Shown: positions 17,175-25,640 of the stretch, piece by piece | Layout of the letters: each line of letters opens with the position of its first letter | Position numbering within the stretch: position 1 is the first letter of the stretch | DNA from: SIG480 sp045649265 | GTDB lineage: Bacteria; Bacillota; Clostridia; Oscillospirales; JAAYXM01 | DNA length: 64,000 bases | Assembly: GCA_045649265.1 (NCBI GenBank) | Contig: JAZRPO010000059.1 | Location: forward strand, 1-64,000 | Direction of reading: 5' to 3' | Translations under genes and position numbers: made by a program | Notes under the pieces: model-generated | Database searches by the model: none | Told to the model about the DNA's origin: nothing | Seen by the model: only the letters and a program-made list of their open reading frames with translations

Positions 17175-18668
17175 ATGAAAAGAACATTTGCAAAGAAAAC
17201 AGCGCTTCTTCTCGCCCTCGTTTTTGCTCTCTCTTCCTTTGCTTTTGCGGCGGAAATTGACTACGGAGCAGCGCTTGATGAGGCAATAGAGCTGTACCGT
17301 TCTCACAGTCTGTTCGGCAATCCCGATACGGACTACATACGCGATGCGCTTGTTGAAACCTTTGAGGATGACCCGGATTTCTTCTACGAGTTCATGAGCA
17401 AAATCTATGAAAAGAATGACCGCTATTCGCATTATATGGCTCCGCAGAAATATGACGTTGCCTACGGAAGCACGAACACAATGGTCGGAATAGGCGTTAC
17501 AATTACGGCAGGCACGGAGGAGGATCCCCTGCTCACTATCAGGAGCGTGGTTCAAAACGGTCCGGCAGCTCTTGCGGGGCTTCGCGCCGGAGACAAGCTC
17601 CTCACTGTTGACGGCATAAGCGTAAAAGGCTTTCTTCCCGCCGAAGCAGCTCTCGCTGTCCGTGGAAAGGCTGGCACCTTTGTTGACGTCACGGTTCTGC
17701 GCGATTCAGCAACGCTTTCATTGAAAATCAAGCGCGACGTTGTTTCTCTTTCGCAGGTTGACTCTTATATAACAGAGGATAATATAGGATATCTTAAGCT
17801 AATGGCCTTTGACGGCATCCCCACCTTCATTGACTTTGCGGAGGCATACGACAAATTCAAGGAAGCCGAAGTAAATACCGTGGTTCTTGATTTGCGCGAT
17901 AACCGTGGCGGAGATCTTGGTTGCTTTGTCAATATTATGGACAGAATCATCCCGAAAAAAGGTGTTCCGTATCTTATGACATGGCAGGCAAACCCGCTTA
18001 AAGTTCAGGTCTTCCAGTCAGAAGGGTTTGGCCGGGAATTTAATAAGTTTGTCATTCTTGTAAATGAGAATACAGCATCCGCAGCAGAGCTTATGGCAGG
18101 CTCGTTGCAGGATCTCGGTTATGCAGTTGTTGTCGGAAAAAACACCTTCGGCAAAGGCATGGGGCAAATGCATATAGAGACAAGCACAGGCGATGAGGCC
18201 GTTATTACAACGATTGACCTCAAGCTCCCCGTGAGCGGCAGTTATGACGGCATCGGCATCAAGCCTGATTACAATGTTGATATAACGATTTCACCCTATA
18301 AGCTTCCCCGCCTCACCGCACTTGTGAAGAAGTCTGCGGCAAGCAAAATCAAGCCTGCAAACGTAAAGGCTATTGAGGAAAGGCTTCAGCTTCTCGGCTA
18401 TTTCTTCCAAACTCCTGACAGCACCTGGGATGAGCACACGGTTTTTGCTATCAATATGTTCTGTCGCGACCAAAATCTCCCCGCAGTTTACTCGGCATGC
18501 AGCTGGGAGCTCATTGAGAAAATAGACGAGGAAACAAGCAAGCTCGAAGAAAAAAGCCTTCTCCGAGACACTCAGCTTGACCGCGCAATGAAAATTGCAA
18601 GTGATTTTTCAAAATCCGACAAAAAAGCCGAGTGTATTGACATTAATTCCATAGATTTCAGAAGATAA
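17175..18668 (+). CDS. Secreted S41 (CtpA-type) protease with PDZ and C-terminal peptidoglycan-binding-like domain
   Basis: A 497-residue exported C-terminal-processing protease. A signal peptide covers residues 1-26 (KKTALLLALVFALSSFAFA). A helical N-terminal region precedes a PDZ domain at about 95-180 (GVGIT..., AALAGLRAGDKLLTVDGI). The protease domain follows with Ser302 (NTASAAELMAG) and Lys327 (NTFGKGMGQ); the 25-residue spacing is that of the CtpA Ser-Lys dyad. Residues about 390-450 (VKAIEERLQLLGYF...FQ...FCRDQNLP) look like a peptidoglycan-binding repeat. It ends the ddl operon, so a cell-wall-associated role is inferred. The substrate is unknown. Confidence 0.88.
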   Translation: MKRTFAKKTALLLALVFALSSFAFAAEIDYGAALDEAIELYRSHSLFGNPDTDYIRDALVETFEDDPDFFYEFMSKIYEKNDRYSHYMAPQKYDVAYGSTNTMVGIGVTITAGTEEDPLLTIRSVVQNGPAALAGLRAGDKLLTVDGISVKGFLPAEAALAVRGKAGTFVDVTVLRDSATLSLKIKRDVVSLSQVDSYITEDNIGYLKLMAFDGIPTFIDFAEAYDKFKEAEVNTVVLDLRDNRGGDLGCFVNIMDRIIPKKGVPYLMTWQANPLKVQVFQSEGFGREFNKFVILVNENTASAAELMAGSLQDLGYAVVVGKNTFGKGMGQMHIETSTGDEAVITTIDLKLPVSGSYDGIGIKPDYNVDITISPYKLPRLTALVKKSAASKIKPANVKAIEERLQLLGYFFQTPDSTWDEHTVFAINMFCRDQNLPAVYSACSWELIEKIDEETSKLEEKSLLRDTQLDRAMKIASDFSKSDKKAECIDINSIDFRR

Positions 18669-18691
18669 TCAAAGTTTTTTGCAAAAAAACT

Positions 18692-18720
18692 TGCATTTTA
18701 AATGAACATATGCTATACTC
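18692..18720 (+). promoter_or_regulatory. Promoter of the rimP-nusA-infB operon
   Basis: TTGCAT (18692-18697), a 17-base spacer and TATACT (18715-18720) lie upstream of rimP. Transcription would start near 18727, giving a leader of about 70 bases. Confidence 0.78.
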
Positions 18721-18744
18721 AGCTATAGTAGGTATGTTAGATTT

Positions 18745-18772
18745 CGAGAGTGGACAAAGGCGTCCACTCTCG
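18745..18772 (+). promoter_or_regulatory. Leader hairpin upstream of rimP
   Basis: A perfect 11-bp stem (CGAGAGTGGAC and its complement) encloses the loop AAAGGC. Outer AGTAG and CTACT segments could extend it after an interruption. No T-run follows, so it is not a plain terminator. It sits about 10 bases before the AAGGGGTG ribosome site of rimP, where it could influence translation or be a protein or antitermination site. Confidence 0.7.
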
Positions 18773-18795
18773 TACTACTTGTAAGGGGTGTTTTT

Positions 18796-19251
18796 TTGAA
18801 TAAACTTACTGAAACAATCGCACAGCTTGCGTTCCCGGTAGCCGAAAAATTAGGGCTTGAAATATGGGATGTCGAGTATGTCAAAGAGGGCGGCGAAAGA
18901 TATCTTCGTGTCTATATTGACCGTGATGGCGGCGTTTCTATAGACGACTGCGAAAGCTTTTCGCGCGCATTTGACAAAATTCTTGATGATGCTGACCCCA
19001 TTGAGGACTCCTATATTTTTGAGGTTTCGAGCGCAGGGCTTGAAAGGCGGCTTTACCGCCCATCCGATTTTGAGAGATATATGGGAAGCCCGGTTACCCT
19101 CAAAACCTTTTCCCCGAAAAACGGAAAAAAGGAGTTTTGCGGAACTCTCGCATCATACAGTGACGGGAACATCTCACTCACCACAGACGATGGAGAAATT
19201 GCCTTTGACAAAAAGGAGATTGCTTCCGTAAGACTTCGGATTGAATTTTAA
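18796..19251 (+). CDS. rimP: Ribosome maturation factor RimP
   Basis: A 151-residue factor for 30S subunit maturation. The family signature LGLEIWDVEYVKEGGERYLRVYIDRDGGVSIDDCE is clear (shown in parts: EIWDVEYV, LRVYID), followed by VSSAGLERRLYRPSDF and a C-terminal SH3-like barrel. The start is a TTG at 18796 preceded by AAGGGGTG. It is the first gene of the long nusA-infB operon, as in Bacillus. Confidence 0.95.
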   Translation: MNKLTETIAQLAFPVAEKLGLEIWDVEYVKEGGERYLRVYIDRDGGVSIDDCESFSRAFDKILDDADPIEDSYIFEVSSAGLERRLYRPSDFERYMGSPVTLKTFSPKNGKKEFCGTLASYSDGNISLTTDDGEIAFDKKEIASVRLRIEF

Positions 19252-19289
19252 ATAAAAAAACAATTAAAATAAAAGGGGACGATTACAAA

Positions 19290-20348
19290 ATGAATGCAGA
19301 ATTTTTTGCTGCTATTGCGCAGCTTGAAGCGGAAAAGGGCATTCCGCAGGACTATATGCTCGAAAGAGTTACACAGGCTCTTTTGACAGCGTATAAGCGT
19401 GACAATGCAGGCGTTATCGAAAATGTATTTGTCGAGCCCGACGTTGAGAAGAAAGAAATCCGTATGTTTGCAAAAAAGGTTGTTGTTGAAGCTGTTGAAA
19501 ATCCTGCGGAAGAAATTGCTCTCGATGATGCAAAAAAGGTTTCCAAAAAAGCAGGCATCGGCGACATTGTGAATGTGGATATCTCAACTCGTGATTTTGG
19601 CAGAATTGCTGCCCAGACTGCAAAGCTGGTTATAATCCAAGGTATCCGAGAGGCTGAGCGTGGCGTCGTTTTCCGTGAGTTCACCTCGAAGGAACACGAG
19701 CTTCTCACAGCCCTTGTCGTCCGTACCGACCCCAGAAACGGCGGTGCTTCGATTGAAATTTTAGGTTCAAAGGACAAGACGGAAATCTACCTTGGCGCAA
19801 AGGAGCAGATTCCGGGCGAAGTCCTTCACGAGGGCGACCGCATTAAAATCTACGTCGTAGAGGTTAAACGCTCCGACCGCGGCCCTCAGATTATAATTTC
19901 CAGAACTCATCCGGGCCTTGTCCGCCGTTTATTTGAGATTGAAGTTCCTGAAATTCAGGACGGTACGGTTGAAATCAAGAGCGTTGCCCGAGAGGCCGGA
20001 TCTCGAACAAAAATTGCAGTTTCTTCGAACGATGCAAATGTTGACCCCATAGGCGCATGTGTCGGCCCGCACGGCAACCGTGTTGCTGCAATCGTTGATG
20101 AAATCCGCGGTGAAAAAATCGATATTGTAAAATTCTCTGAAGATATAGGCGAATTTGCCGCAGCAGCGCTTGCTCCTGCAAGTGTAATTTCGGTTGATGC
20201 GGATACGGAGGCTCGTACCTGCCGTGTTGTCGTTGCAGATGACCAGCTATCTCTTGCAATCGGCAAAGACGGCCAGAATGCCCGCCTCGCTGCAAAGCTT
20301 ACGGGCTATAAAATCGATATAAAGCCGGCAAGCAGCTCGGCGCTTTAA
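19290..20348 (+). CDS. nusA: Transcription termination/antitermination factor NusA
   Basis: A 352-residue RNA polymerase-binding factor that modulates pausing and termination. Domains are the N-terminal polymerase-binding domain (1-120, FFAAIAQLEAEKGIP), S1 (about 130-200, GIVFREF...EVLHEGDRIKIYV) and KH1/KH2 (about 205-345, with DPIGACVGPHGNRVAAI and LAIGKDGQNARLAAKLTG). The acidic C-terminal repeats of proteobacterial NusA are absent, as usual for Firmicutes. It lies 38 bases after rimP. Confidence 0.97.
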   Translation: MNAEFFAAIAQLEAEKGIPQDYMLERVTQALLTAYKRDNAGVIENVFVEPDVEKKEIRMFAKKVVVEAVENPAEEIALDDAKKVSKKAGIGDIVNVDISTRDFGRIAAQTAKLVIIQGIREAERGVVFREFTSKEHELLTALVVRTDPRNGGASIEILGSKDKTEIYLGAKEQIPGEVLHEGDRIKIYVVEVKRSDRGPQIIISRTHPGLVRRLFEIEVPEIQDGTVEIKSVAREAGSRTKIAVSSNDANVDPIGACVGPHGNRVAAIVDEIRGEKIDIVKFSEDIGEFAAAALAPASVISVDADTEARTCRVVVADDQLSLAIGKDGQNARLAAKLTGYKIDIKPASSSAL

Positions 20349-20370
20349 ACCATAAGGTGGTATCGGACAT

Positions 20371-20649
20371 ATGCCAAAGGAAAAGAAAGTACCAAAACGC
20401 CTTTGCGTTGCGTGCAGAGAAATGAGGGAAAAGGGAGAGCTCATCCGCATAACAAAATCAAAAGACGGCAAAATTTCTTTTGACAAAAGCGGAAAAGCTC
20501 CCGGAAGAGGCGCATATATATGCAAAAGCATGGAATGCTTGCAAAAAGCTCAGAAGAGCCATGCGCTTGAACGGGCATTTTCGCAAAGCATAACAGAAGA
20601 AATTTATGCCGATCTTCGGTCCTCACTTTCGGAGGTTTGCGATGAATAA
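20371..20649 (+). CDS. ylxR: YlxR/RnpM-type RNA-binding protein
   Basis: A small basic protein of 92 residues with the YlxR signature CVACREMREKGELIRI and GRGAYICKSMECL. Family members bind RNA and have been linked to RNase P in Bacillus (RnpM). It sits in the usual place between nusA and the L7Ae-like ylxQ. Its stop overlaps the ylxQ start by 8 bases, implying translational coupling. Confidence 0.92.
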   Translation: MPKEKKVPKRLCVACREMREKGELIRITKSKDGKISFDKSGKAPGRGAYICKSMECLQKAQKSHALERAFSQSITEEIYADLRSSLSEVCDE

Positions 20650-21019
20650 CTCATATCTCGGGCTTTTAGGGCTTGCCCGCCGAGCAGGGCTGCTTGAAGC
20701 CGGCGATGAAGCTTCAAAAGGTGCCATTTCAAAGGGTGTGGCGCGGCTGCTTCTCATAGCTTCGGACGCATCTGACAAAACCCGGGAGAGCTTTGAATTT
20801 ATTGCCCAAACCGCTTCTCTTTCATATATTGTAGTTTCCGAAACCCGCGAGGAGCTCGGCAATGCTCTCGGAAAGCGGCCTTGCGCAGTTGTTGTTATTT
20901 GTGACACAGGCTTCTCTGCTGCGATTTTAAAAAAGCTTGCAGATGGAAACGAAAAGGCAAAAGCTCTTCTCCCTCAATTTGAGAGAAAGGCAGAACGAGC
21001 AAAAAGGCGCAGAAAATAA
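20642..21019 (+). CDS. ylxQ: YlxQ L7Ae-family ribosomal-protein-like RNA-binding protein
   Basis: A 125-residue L7Ae/L30e/Gadd45-fold protein (LLGLARRAGLLEAGDEAS... typical start; KGVARLLLIASDASDKT; ALGKRPCAVVVICD). Family members recognise kink-turn RNA. The chosen ATG at 20642 overlaps ylxR by 8 bases and follows a GGAGG sequence at 20631-20635. The C-terminus is a very basic tail (ERKAERAKRRRK). Operon partner of infB. Confidence 0.92.
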   Translation: MNNSYLGLLGLARRAGLLEAGDEASKGAISKGVARLLLIASDASDKTRESFEFIAQTASLSYIVVSETREELGNALGKRPCAVVVICDTGFSAAILKKLADGNEKAKALLPQFERKAERAKRRRK

Positions 21020-21071
21020 CTTACAGACAACAGATTGATAAATACGAATTCAGACGGAGGTGGAATACTGT

Positions 21072-23402
21072 ATGAGCAGTGCACAGAAATACAGAGTCCG
21101 CGATTTGGCAAAGGACTTTGGAATTACAGCAAAAGCTGTTGCGGAGATTCTCACGAAATACTCTACGGCTCCCAAATCAAATATGCAGGCACTTACAGAT
21201 GATGAACTCAATATAGTTTTTGATGTTCTTACAATCCAGAATCAGGTGGAGAGCTTTGAAGCTCTTATGGCAGATGTTTACCATGAGGAAACATCAAAAG
21301 CTACCCCGGTAAAAGAGGAGAAAAAGGAAGAAGCTCCCGCGAAAAAGGCTGTTGCAAAAACTTCTCCTGCAAAAGAAGAAAAAACCGAGCCGAAGGACGG
21401 CTCTGCAACAGTAACTACCAAGAAGGGTGTTCAGACACACGTTATCGACACGCGAGGCGGGAGTGTTGACCTCTCAAAATATGACGACAGCGTTGACAAT
21501 CTCGTTCCCGACAGGGTAAAGGACATCGGAACAATAAAGCAGAAGATAAAAAAATCTCCTGACCGCAAGCAACAGAACTTTGGCTCAAAGCGTCGCCAGG
21601 AGGAACAGGAAAAAATGAAGAAGCTGGAAGCTCAGGTTCAGAAGAAGCCTCAGCTCACGGTTTTGATTCCTGATGAAATCTCAGTCGGAGAGCTCGCCTC
21701 ACGTATGAAGAGGACCGGCGCTGATGTTGTAAAGCAGCTTATCAAGCTCGGTGTTATGGCATCTGTTTCTGACGTTATTGATTATGACACTGCTGCCATC
21801 GTTGCGCTTGAAATGGGCGCAAAGGTTGAAAAGGAAATTATCATCACAATAGAGGATAAGCTCATTGACGAAAGCGTTGACCGTGAGGAGGACCTCCTCC
21901 CCCGTGACCCTGTTGTAGTTGTCATGGGCCATGTTGACCACGGTAAAACCTCGCTTCTTGATGCAGTCAGAAAAACAAACGTTGTTTCCGGTGAAGCCGG
22001 CGGAATCACTCAGCATATCGGTGCTTATCGCGTAGATATAAACGGAAGAAAAATCACCTTCCTCGATACTCCGGGCCACGAAGCGTTTACCTCCATGCGC
22101 GCGCGCGGCGCTCAGGTTACTGACGTTGTAATTCTCGTCGTCGCCGCAGATGACGGAATCATGCCTCAGACAATCGAAGCCATTAACCACGCAAAAGCAG
22201 CCGGGGTCCCGATAGTTGTAGCAATAAACAAAATGGATGCGGAGGGCGCAAACCCCGACCGCATCAAGCAGCAGCTCACAGAACACGAGCTTGTTGCGGA
22301 GGAATGGGGCGGAAGCACCATAGTCTGCCCGATTTCTGCAAAGCTCGGCGACGGTATTGATGAGCTTCTTGAAATGGTAATCCTCACAGCTGATATGCTT
22401 GAACTCAAAGCTAACCCCAACAGACGCGCAAAGGGAACCGTTGTTGAAGCAAAGCTTGACCGCGGCCGTGGCCCTGTCGCAACGCTTCTCGTTTCAAACG
22501 GAACTCTCAACGCAGGCGATGTTATAATCGCAGGCACAAGTGTCGGAAGAATCCGCGCGCTGTCTGACGATAAGGGAAGGAAAATCAAGACCGCAGGTCC
22601 TTCAGTGCCTGTTGAGATCATCGGTCTTTCCGAAGTCCCGAACGCCGGCGACATCTTCTACGCCGTTGACGATGAGCGCATGGCTCGTGAGCTTGTTCAA
22701 CAGCGCAAACAGACTGAAAAAGACGAAAACAACAAAGCCTCAGCCCGCAAGGTTTCTCTGGAAGACCTCTTTGACCAGATTCAGCAGGGCGAAATCAAAG
22801 AGCTTCCAATTATTGTAAAGGCTGATGTTAAGGGCTCGGCAGAAGCTGTCAAGGCTTCTCTCGAAAAGCTCTCAAATGATGAGGTTCGTGTCCGCGTTAT
22901 CCACGCAGGTGTCGGCGGTATCAACGAGTCTGATATTCTTCTTGCTTCAGCTTCAAACGCTATTGTTGTCGGCTTTAATGTCCGCCCGGATTCCGGTGCG
23001 CGCGACAGCGCGGCTTCCTCCGGAACAGACATAAGGCTCTATCGCATCATTTACGACTGCATTGAAGAAATCGAAGCTGCAATGAAAGGTCTGCTTGCTC
23101 CTACTTTCCGTGAAGAAGTGCTCGGCCATGCTGAAATCCGCCAGACGTTCAAGGTTTCAAAGGTTGGAACAATCGCAGGCTGCCACGTTACAGACGGAAA
23201 AATCATCAGAACAGCAAATGTCCGTGTTGTTCGTGATAATATTGTTGTATATGACGGCGAGCTCGCATCGCTTAAAAGATTTAAAGACGATGCCAAGGAA
23301 GTTTCCTCAGGATATGAATGCGGCCTTAGCATTGTAAACTTTAATGATATTAAAGAGGGTGACGTCATTGAGGCGTACACCATGGTTGAAGTAAAGGAAT
23401 AA
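21072..23402 (+). CDS. infB: Translation initiation factor IF-2
   Basis: The GTPase that recruits fMet-tRNA to the 30S subunit, 776 residues. An N-terminal IF2-N helix domain (YRVRDLAKDFGITAKAVAEI) is followed by a charged Lys/Glu/Ala linker (about 80-140). A second IF2-N-like segment precedes the G domain with GHVDHGKTS near residue 285, DTPGHEAFTSMR, NKMD and SAKLGDG. Beta-barrel domains complete it. An upstream GTG at 21060 lies inside the GGAGGTGG ribosome site, so the ATG at 21072, 10 bases downstream, is the better start. Confidence 0.97.
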   Translation: MSSAQKYRVRDLAKDFGITAKAVAEILTKYSTAPKSNMQALTDDELNIVFDVLTIQNQVESFEALMADVYHEETSKATPVKEEKKEEAPAKKAVAKTSPAKEEKTEPKDGSATVTTKKGVQTHVIDTRGGSVDLSKYDDSVDNLVPDRVKDIGTIKQKIKKSPDRKQQNFGSKRRQEEQEKMKKLEAQVQKKPQLTVLIPDEISVGELASRMKRTGADVVKQLIKLGVMASVSDVIDYDTAAIVALEMGAKVEKEIIITIEDKLIDESVDREEDLLPRDPVVVVMGHVDHGKTSLLDAVRKTNVVSGEAGGITQHIGAYRVDINGRKITFLDTPGHEAFTSMRARGAQVTDVVILVVAADDGIMPQTIEAINHAKAAGVPIVVAINKMDAEGANPDRIKQQLTEHELVAEEWGGSTIVCPISAKLGDGIDELLEMVILTADMLELKANPNRRAKGTVVEAKLDRGRGPVATLLVSNGTLNAGDVIIAGTSVGRIRALSDDKGRKIKTAGPSVPVEIIGLSEVPNAGDIFYAVDDERMARELVQQRKQTEKDENNKASARKVSLEDLFDQIQQGEIKELPIIVKADVKGSAEAVKASLEKLSNDEVRVRVIHAGVGGINESDILLASASNAIVVGFNVRPDSGARDSAASSGTDIRLYRIIYDCIEEIEAAMKGLLAPTFREEVLGHAEIRQTFKVSKVGTIAGCHVTDGKIIRTANVRVVRDNIVVYDGELASLKRFKDDAKEVSSGYECGLSIVNFNDIKEGDVIEAYTMVEVKE

Positions 23403-23406
23403 GAGT

Positions 23407-24711
23407 ATGGGAAGTGTTCGTATTGGGCGCGTTAACGACGAGCTCATGAAAATTTTGGCAGAGCTTTTGCGGACAGTGCGCGACCCCAGAGTTTCAGGGG
23501 TTGTCAGCATTGTGCGGGTGGAAACTGCGCCCGACCTCGGAAGTGCCAGGGTTTTTGTCAGTGTTTTCGGTGACGAGCAAAAACGCCGCGATTGCGTAAA
23601 AGCGCTTCGTTCAGCCTCGGGGTATCTGCGCCGTGAGGCCGCAAAACGTTTGAGGCTCCGCCATACCCCTGAGCTTACCTTTATAGCCGACGACTCGATA
23701 GTTTCAGGAACTCACATAATGGAACTTATTGAAAACGTTTCTCGCCACGATAAGGAGAAAAAGCTGCTTACAATCGACGGTGCTGCAGATTTTTTAAAAA
23801 CCCGCGACAATATTCTCCTGCTCACCCACAAAAGCCCCGACGGCGACACGGTAGGCTCGGCGGCAGCGCTGTGCCTCTCCCTTCGCGCAACAGGAAAAAA
23901 AGCATATATCTTTGAAAATCCTGAATTTTCAGAGAAACTCTACCGCCGTGCGTGCGCATTTTTCCCCAACGAAGGGTTTACTCCTGACTGTGTCGTAGCG
24001 GTTGACATTGCAGACAAGGCTCTCTTTTGCCCCGGTGCCGAGGCTTTTGGGGATAGAATAGACCTTGCAATCGACCACCACGTCACTCACCGCTCATATG
24101 CTGCAAAAGAGTGTGTTGTTTCTGAAGCTGCCGCCTGCGGAGAAATCATTTTTGACATTATAAAATCACTTTCCGTAGATTTCACGCAGGAGATTGCAAG
24201 CCTTCTTTACATTGCAATCTCAACAGATACAGGGCGTTTTCTGCACGGAAACACAACCCCGGAAAGTCTCAGAAAATCAGCGGAGCTCCTTTCTCTGGGC
24301 GCGGATTTTAAAGAAATTAACAGAGAGTTTTTCCAGGAAAAAACGAAAAGCCGCATCGCGCTTGAAACAGAAATTCTCTCAGGTCTCAAGCTCTATTTCG
24401 ACGGCCGTGTCTCTGTTATCAGGATGACTAATGAAATGGTTGCAAGGAATAAAGCCACAACAGATGACACCGACAGCATTTCTGCCCTTGCCAGGGTTGT
24501 AAAAGGCGTTGTTCTCGGCATTTATATTCACGAGAAGGGCGATGAGATTAAAGTTTCTCTCCGCTCAGACGGAAGCATAAGCTGTGCAAAATTTTGCGAA
24601 AACTTCGGTGGCGGTGGCCATGACGGTGCTGCCGGTTGCTCAATGTCCTGCACGCTGGACGAGGCAGAAGAGCGAATAATCAGCAAAATTGAAGAACTAA
24701 AACTTTTTTAA
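23407..24711 (+). CDS. rbfA: Fused ribosome-binding factor A and NrnA-type DHH phosphoesterase
   Basis: One 434-residue frame joins two proteins that are usually separate. Residues 1 to about 115 are RbfA (IGRVNDELMKILAELLRTVRDPRV..., DLGSARVFVSVFG, LRHTPELTFIADDS), a 30S maturation factor. Residues about 120-434 are a DHH/DHHA1 phosphoesterase of the NrnA type, which degrades nanoRNA, pAp or cyclic dinucleotide products. Its motifs are KSPDGDTVGS, VAVDIAD, DHHVTH, STDTGRF and GGGGHDGAAG, all metal ligands present. An AAGGAG (23752-23757) lies at the joint but no ATG, GTG or TTG follows at proper distance in frame, so a true fusion is favoured. In many Firmicutes the two genes are adjacent between infB and truB. 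Confidence 0.93.
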   Translation: MGSVRIGRVNDELMKILAELLRTVRDPRVSGVVSIVRVETAPDLGSARVFVSVFGDEQKRRDCVKALRSASGYLRREAAKRLRLRHTPELTFIADDSIVSGTHIMELIENVSRHDKEKKLLTIDGAADFLKTRDNILLLTHKSPDGDTVGSAAALCLSLRATGKKAYIFENPEFSEKLYRRACAFFPNEGFTPDCVVAVDIADKALFCPGAEAFGDRIDLAIDHHVTHRSYAAKECVVSEAAACGEIIFDIIKSLSVDFTQEIASLLYIAISTDTGRFLHGNTTPESLRKSAELLSLGADFKEINREFFQEKTKSRIALETEILSGLKLYFDGRVSVIRMTNEMVARNKATTDDTDSISALARVVKGVVLGIYIHEKGDEIKVSLRSDGSISCAKFCENFGGGGHDGAAGCSMSCTLDEAEERIISKIEELKLF

Positions 24712-24717
24712 AGATAT

Positions 24718-24743
24718 TTGCGGAGCACCTCAGTGTTCCGCAA
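24718..24743 (+). promoter_or_regulatory. Intercistronic hairpin between rbfA-nrnA and truB
   Basis: TTGCGGAGCAC pairs with GTGTTCCGCAA (11 pairs with one G-U) around the loop CTCA. There is no T-run, so it is more likely an RNA-processing or stability element than a terminator. Confidence 0.5.
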
Positions 24744-24781
24744 TGTCTCTTTCAGGCAACACGCTCTGAGAAAGGTAACTT

Positions 24782-25639
24782 ATGAACGGAATCGTAATTG
24801 TTGACAAGCCCGAAGGGCTTACGTCTCACGACGTTGTCTCACGGATGCGGCGCATTTTTAAAACACGGCGTGTCGGGCATTCCGGTACTCTTGACCCGCT
24901 TGCAACAGGGGTTCTCCCCGTTTTTGTAGGCAGAGCAACAAGAGCTTGCGAATTTGCCCTTTGTGATGAAAAGGAATATATTGCAACAATGAGGCTCGGG
25001 CTTGAAACCGATACTCAGGATATCACGGGAAATATCATCTCAGAAAAAGCTGTTTCCGCTTCGCCGGAGGATGTGCTTTCCGCCTGCAAGCAATTTGAGG
25101 GGGAGCTTTTTCAGACCCCGCCGATGTATTCTGCAATTAAAATTGACGGTGTCCCGCTCTACAAGCTTGCCCGTGCCGGAAAAGAGGTTGAAAGAAAGGC
25201 GCGCAAAATTCAAATTTCCTCCATTTCCGCCCGCAACATTTCGGAAAAGGACTATGAGCTTTCCGTCGCCTGTTCAAAGGGCACATACATAAGAACTCTC
25301 ATTTATGATATTGGAAATGCACTTGGCTGCGGAGCTTGCATGACATCACTTCGCAGAACAAAATCCGGGATTTTTGAAATTTCATCGGCGCGCACAATAG
25401 ATGAAATCGAGGCTTGCCCATCTGTTCTCCCCGTTGATTTTATGTTTTCGGAATATCAAGCTGTTACAATAGATGCAATCGGCGAGAAAAAATGTAGATG
25501 TGGAGCCGATGTTCCATACAATGCAGAGCCGGGCAAGACTTTCCGTGTTTATAACGAAAGCGGGGATTTTTTGATGCTTGCAATGGGCGGAGAGCACGGC
25601 GAGCTTCATACCATAAAAAGCTTTTTTGAGGTGGACTGA
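24782..25639 (+). CDS. truB: tRNA pseudouridine(55) synthase
   Basis: TruB modifies U55 in the T-loop of tRNAs. The 285-residue protein starts MNGIVIVDKPEGLTSHDVV and has the catalytic aspartate in HSGTLDPLATGVLPV. The TPPMYSAIKIDGVPLYKLAR and CSKGTYIRTLIYDIG motifs and a C-terminal PUA-like part follow. GAGAAAGG provides the ribosome site. It is followed directly by ribF, whose start lies 1 base after the stop. Confidence 0.96.
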   Translation: MNGIVIVDKPEGLTSHDVVSRMRRIFKTRRVGHSGTLDPLATGVLPVFVGRATRACEFALCDEKEYIATMRLGLETDTQDITGNIISEKAVSASPEDVLSACKQFEGELFQTPPMYSAIKIDGVPLYKLARAGKEVERKARKIQISSISARNISEKDYELSVACSKGTYIRTLIYDIGNALGCGACMTSLRRTKSGIFEISSARTIDEIEACPSVLPVDFMFSEYQAVTIDAIGEKKCRCGADVPYNAEPGKTFRVYNESGDFLMLAMGGEHGELHTIKSFFEVD

Positions 25640-25640
25640 A

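Noticed and set aside
21699..22286. 195-codon open frame antisense to infB
   Set aside because: It lies wholly inside the conserved G domain of IF-2 and has no ribosome site or family resemblance; it is a shadow of codon bias.
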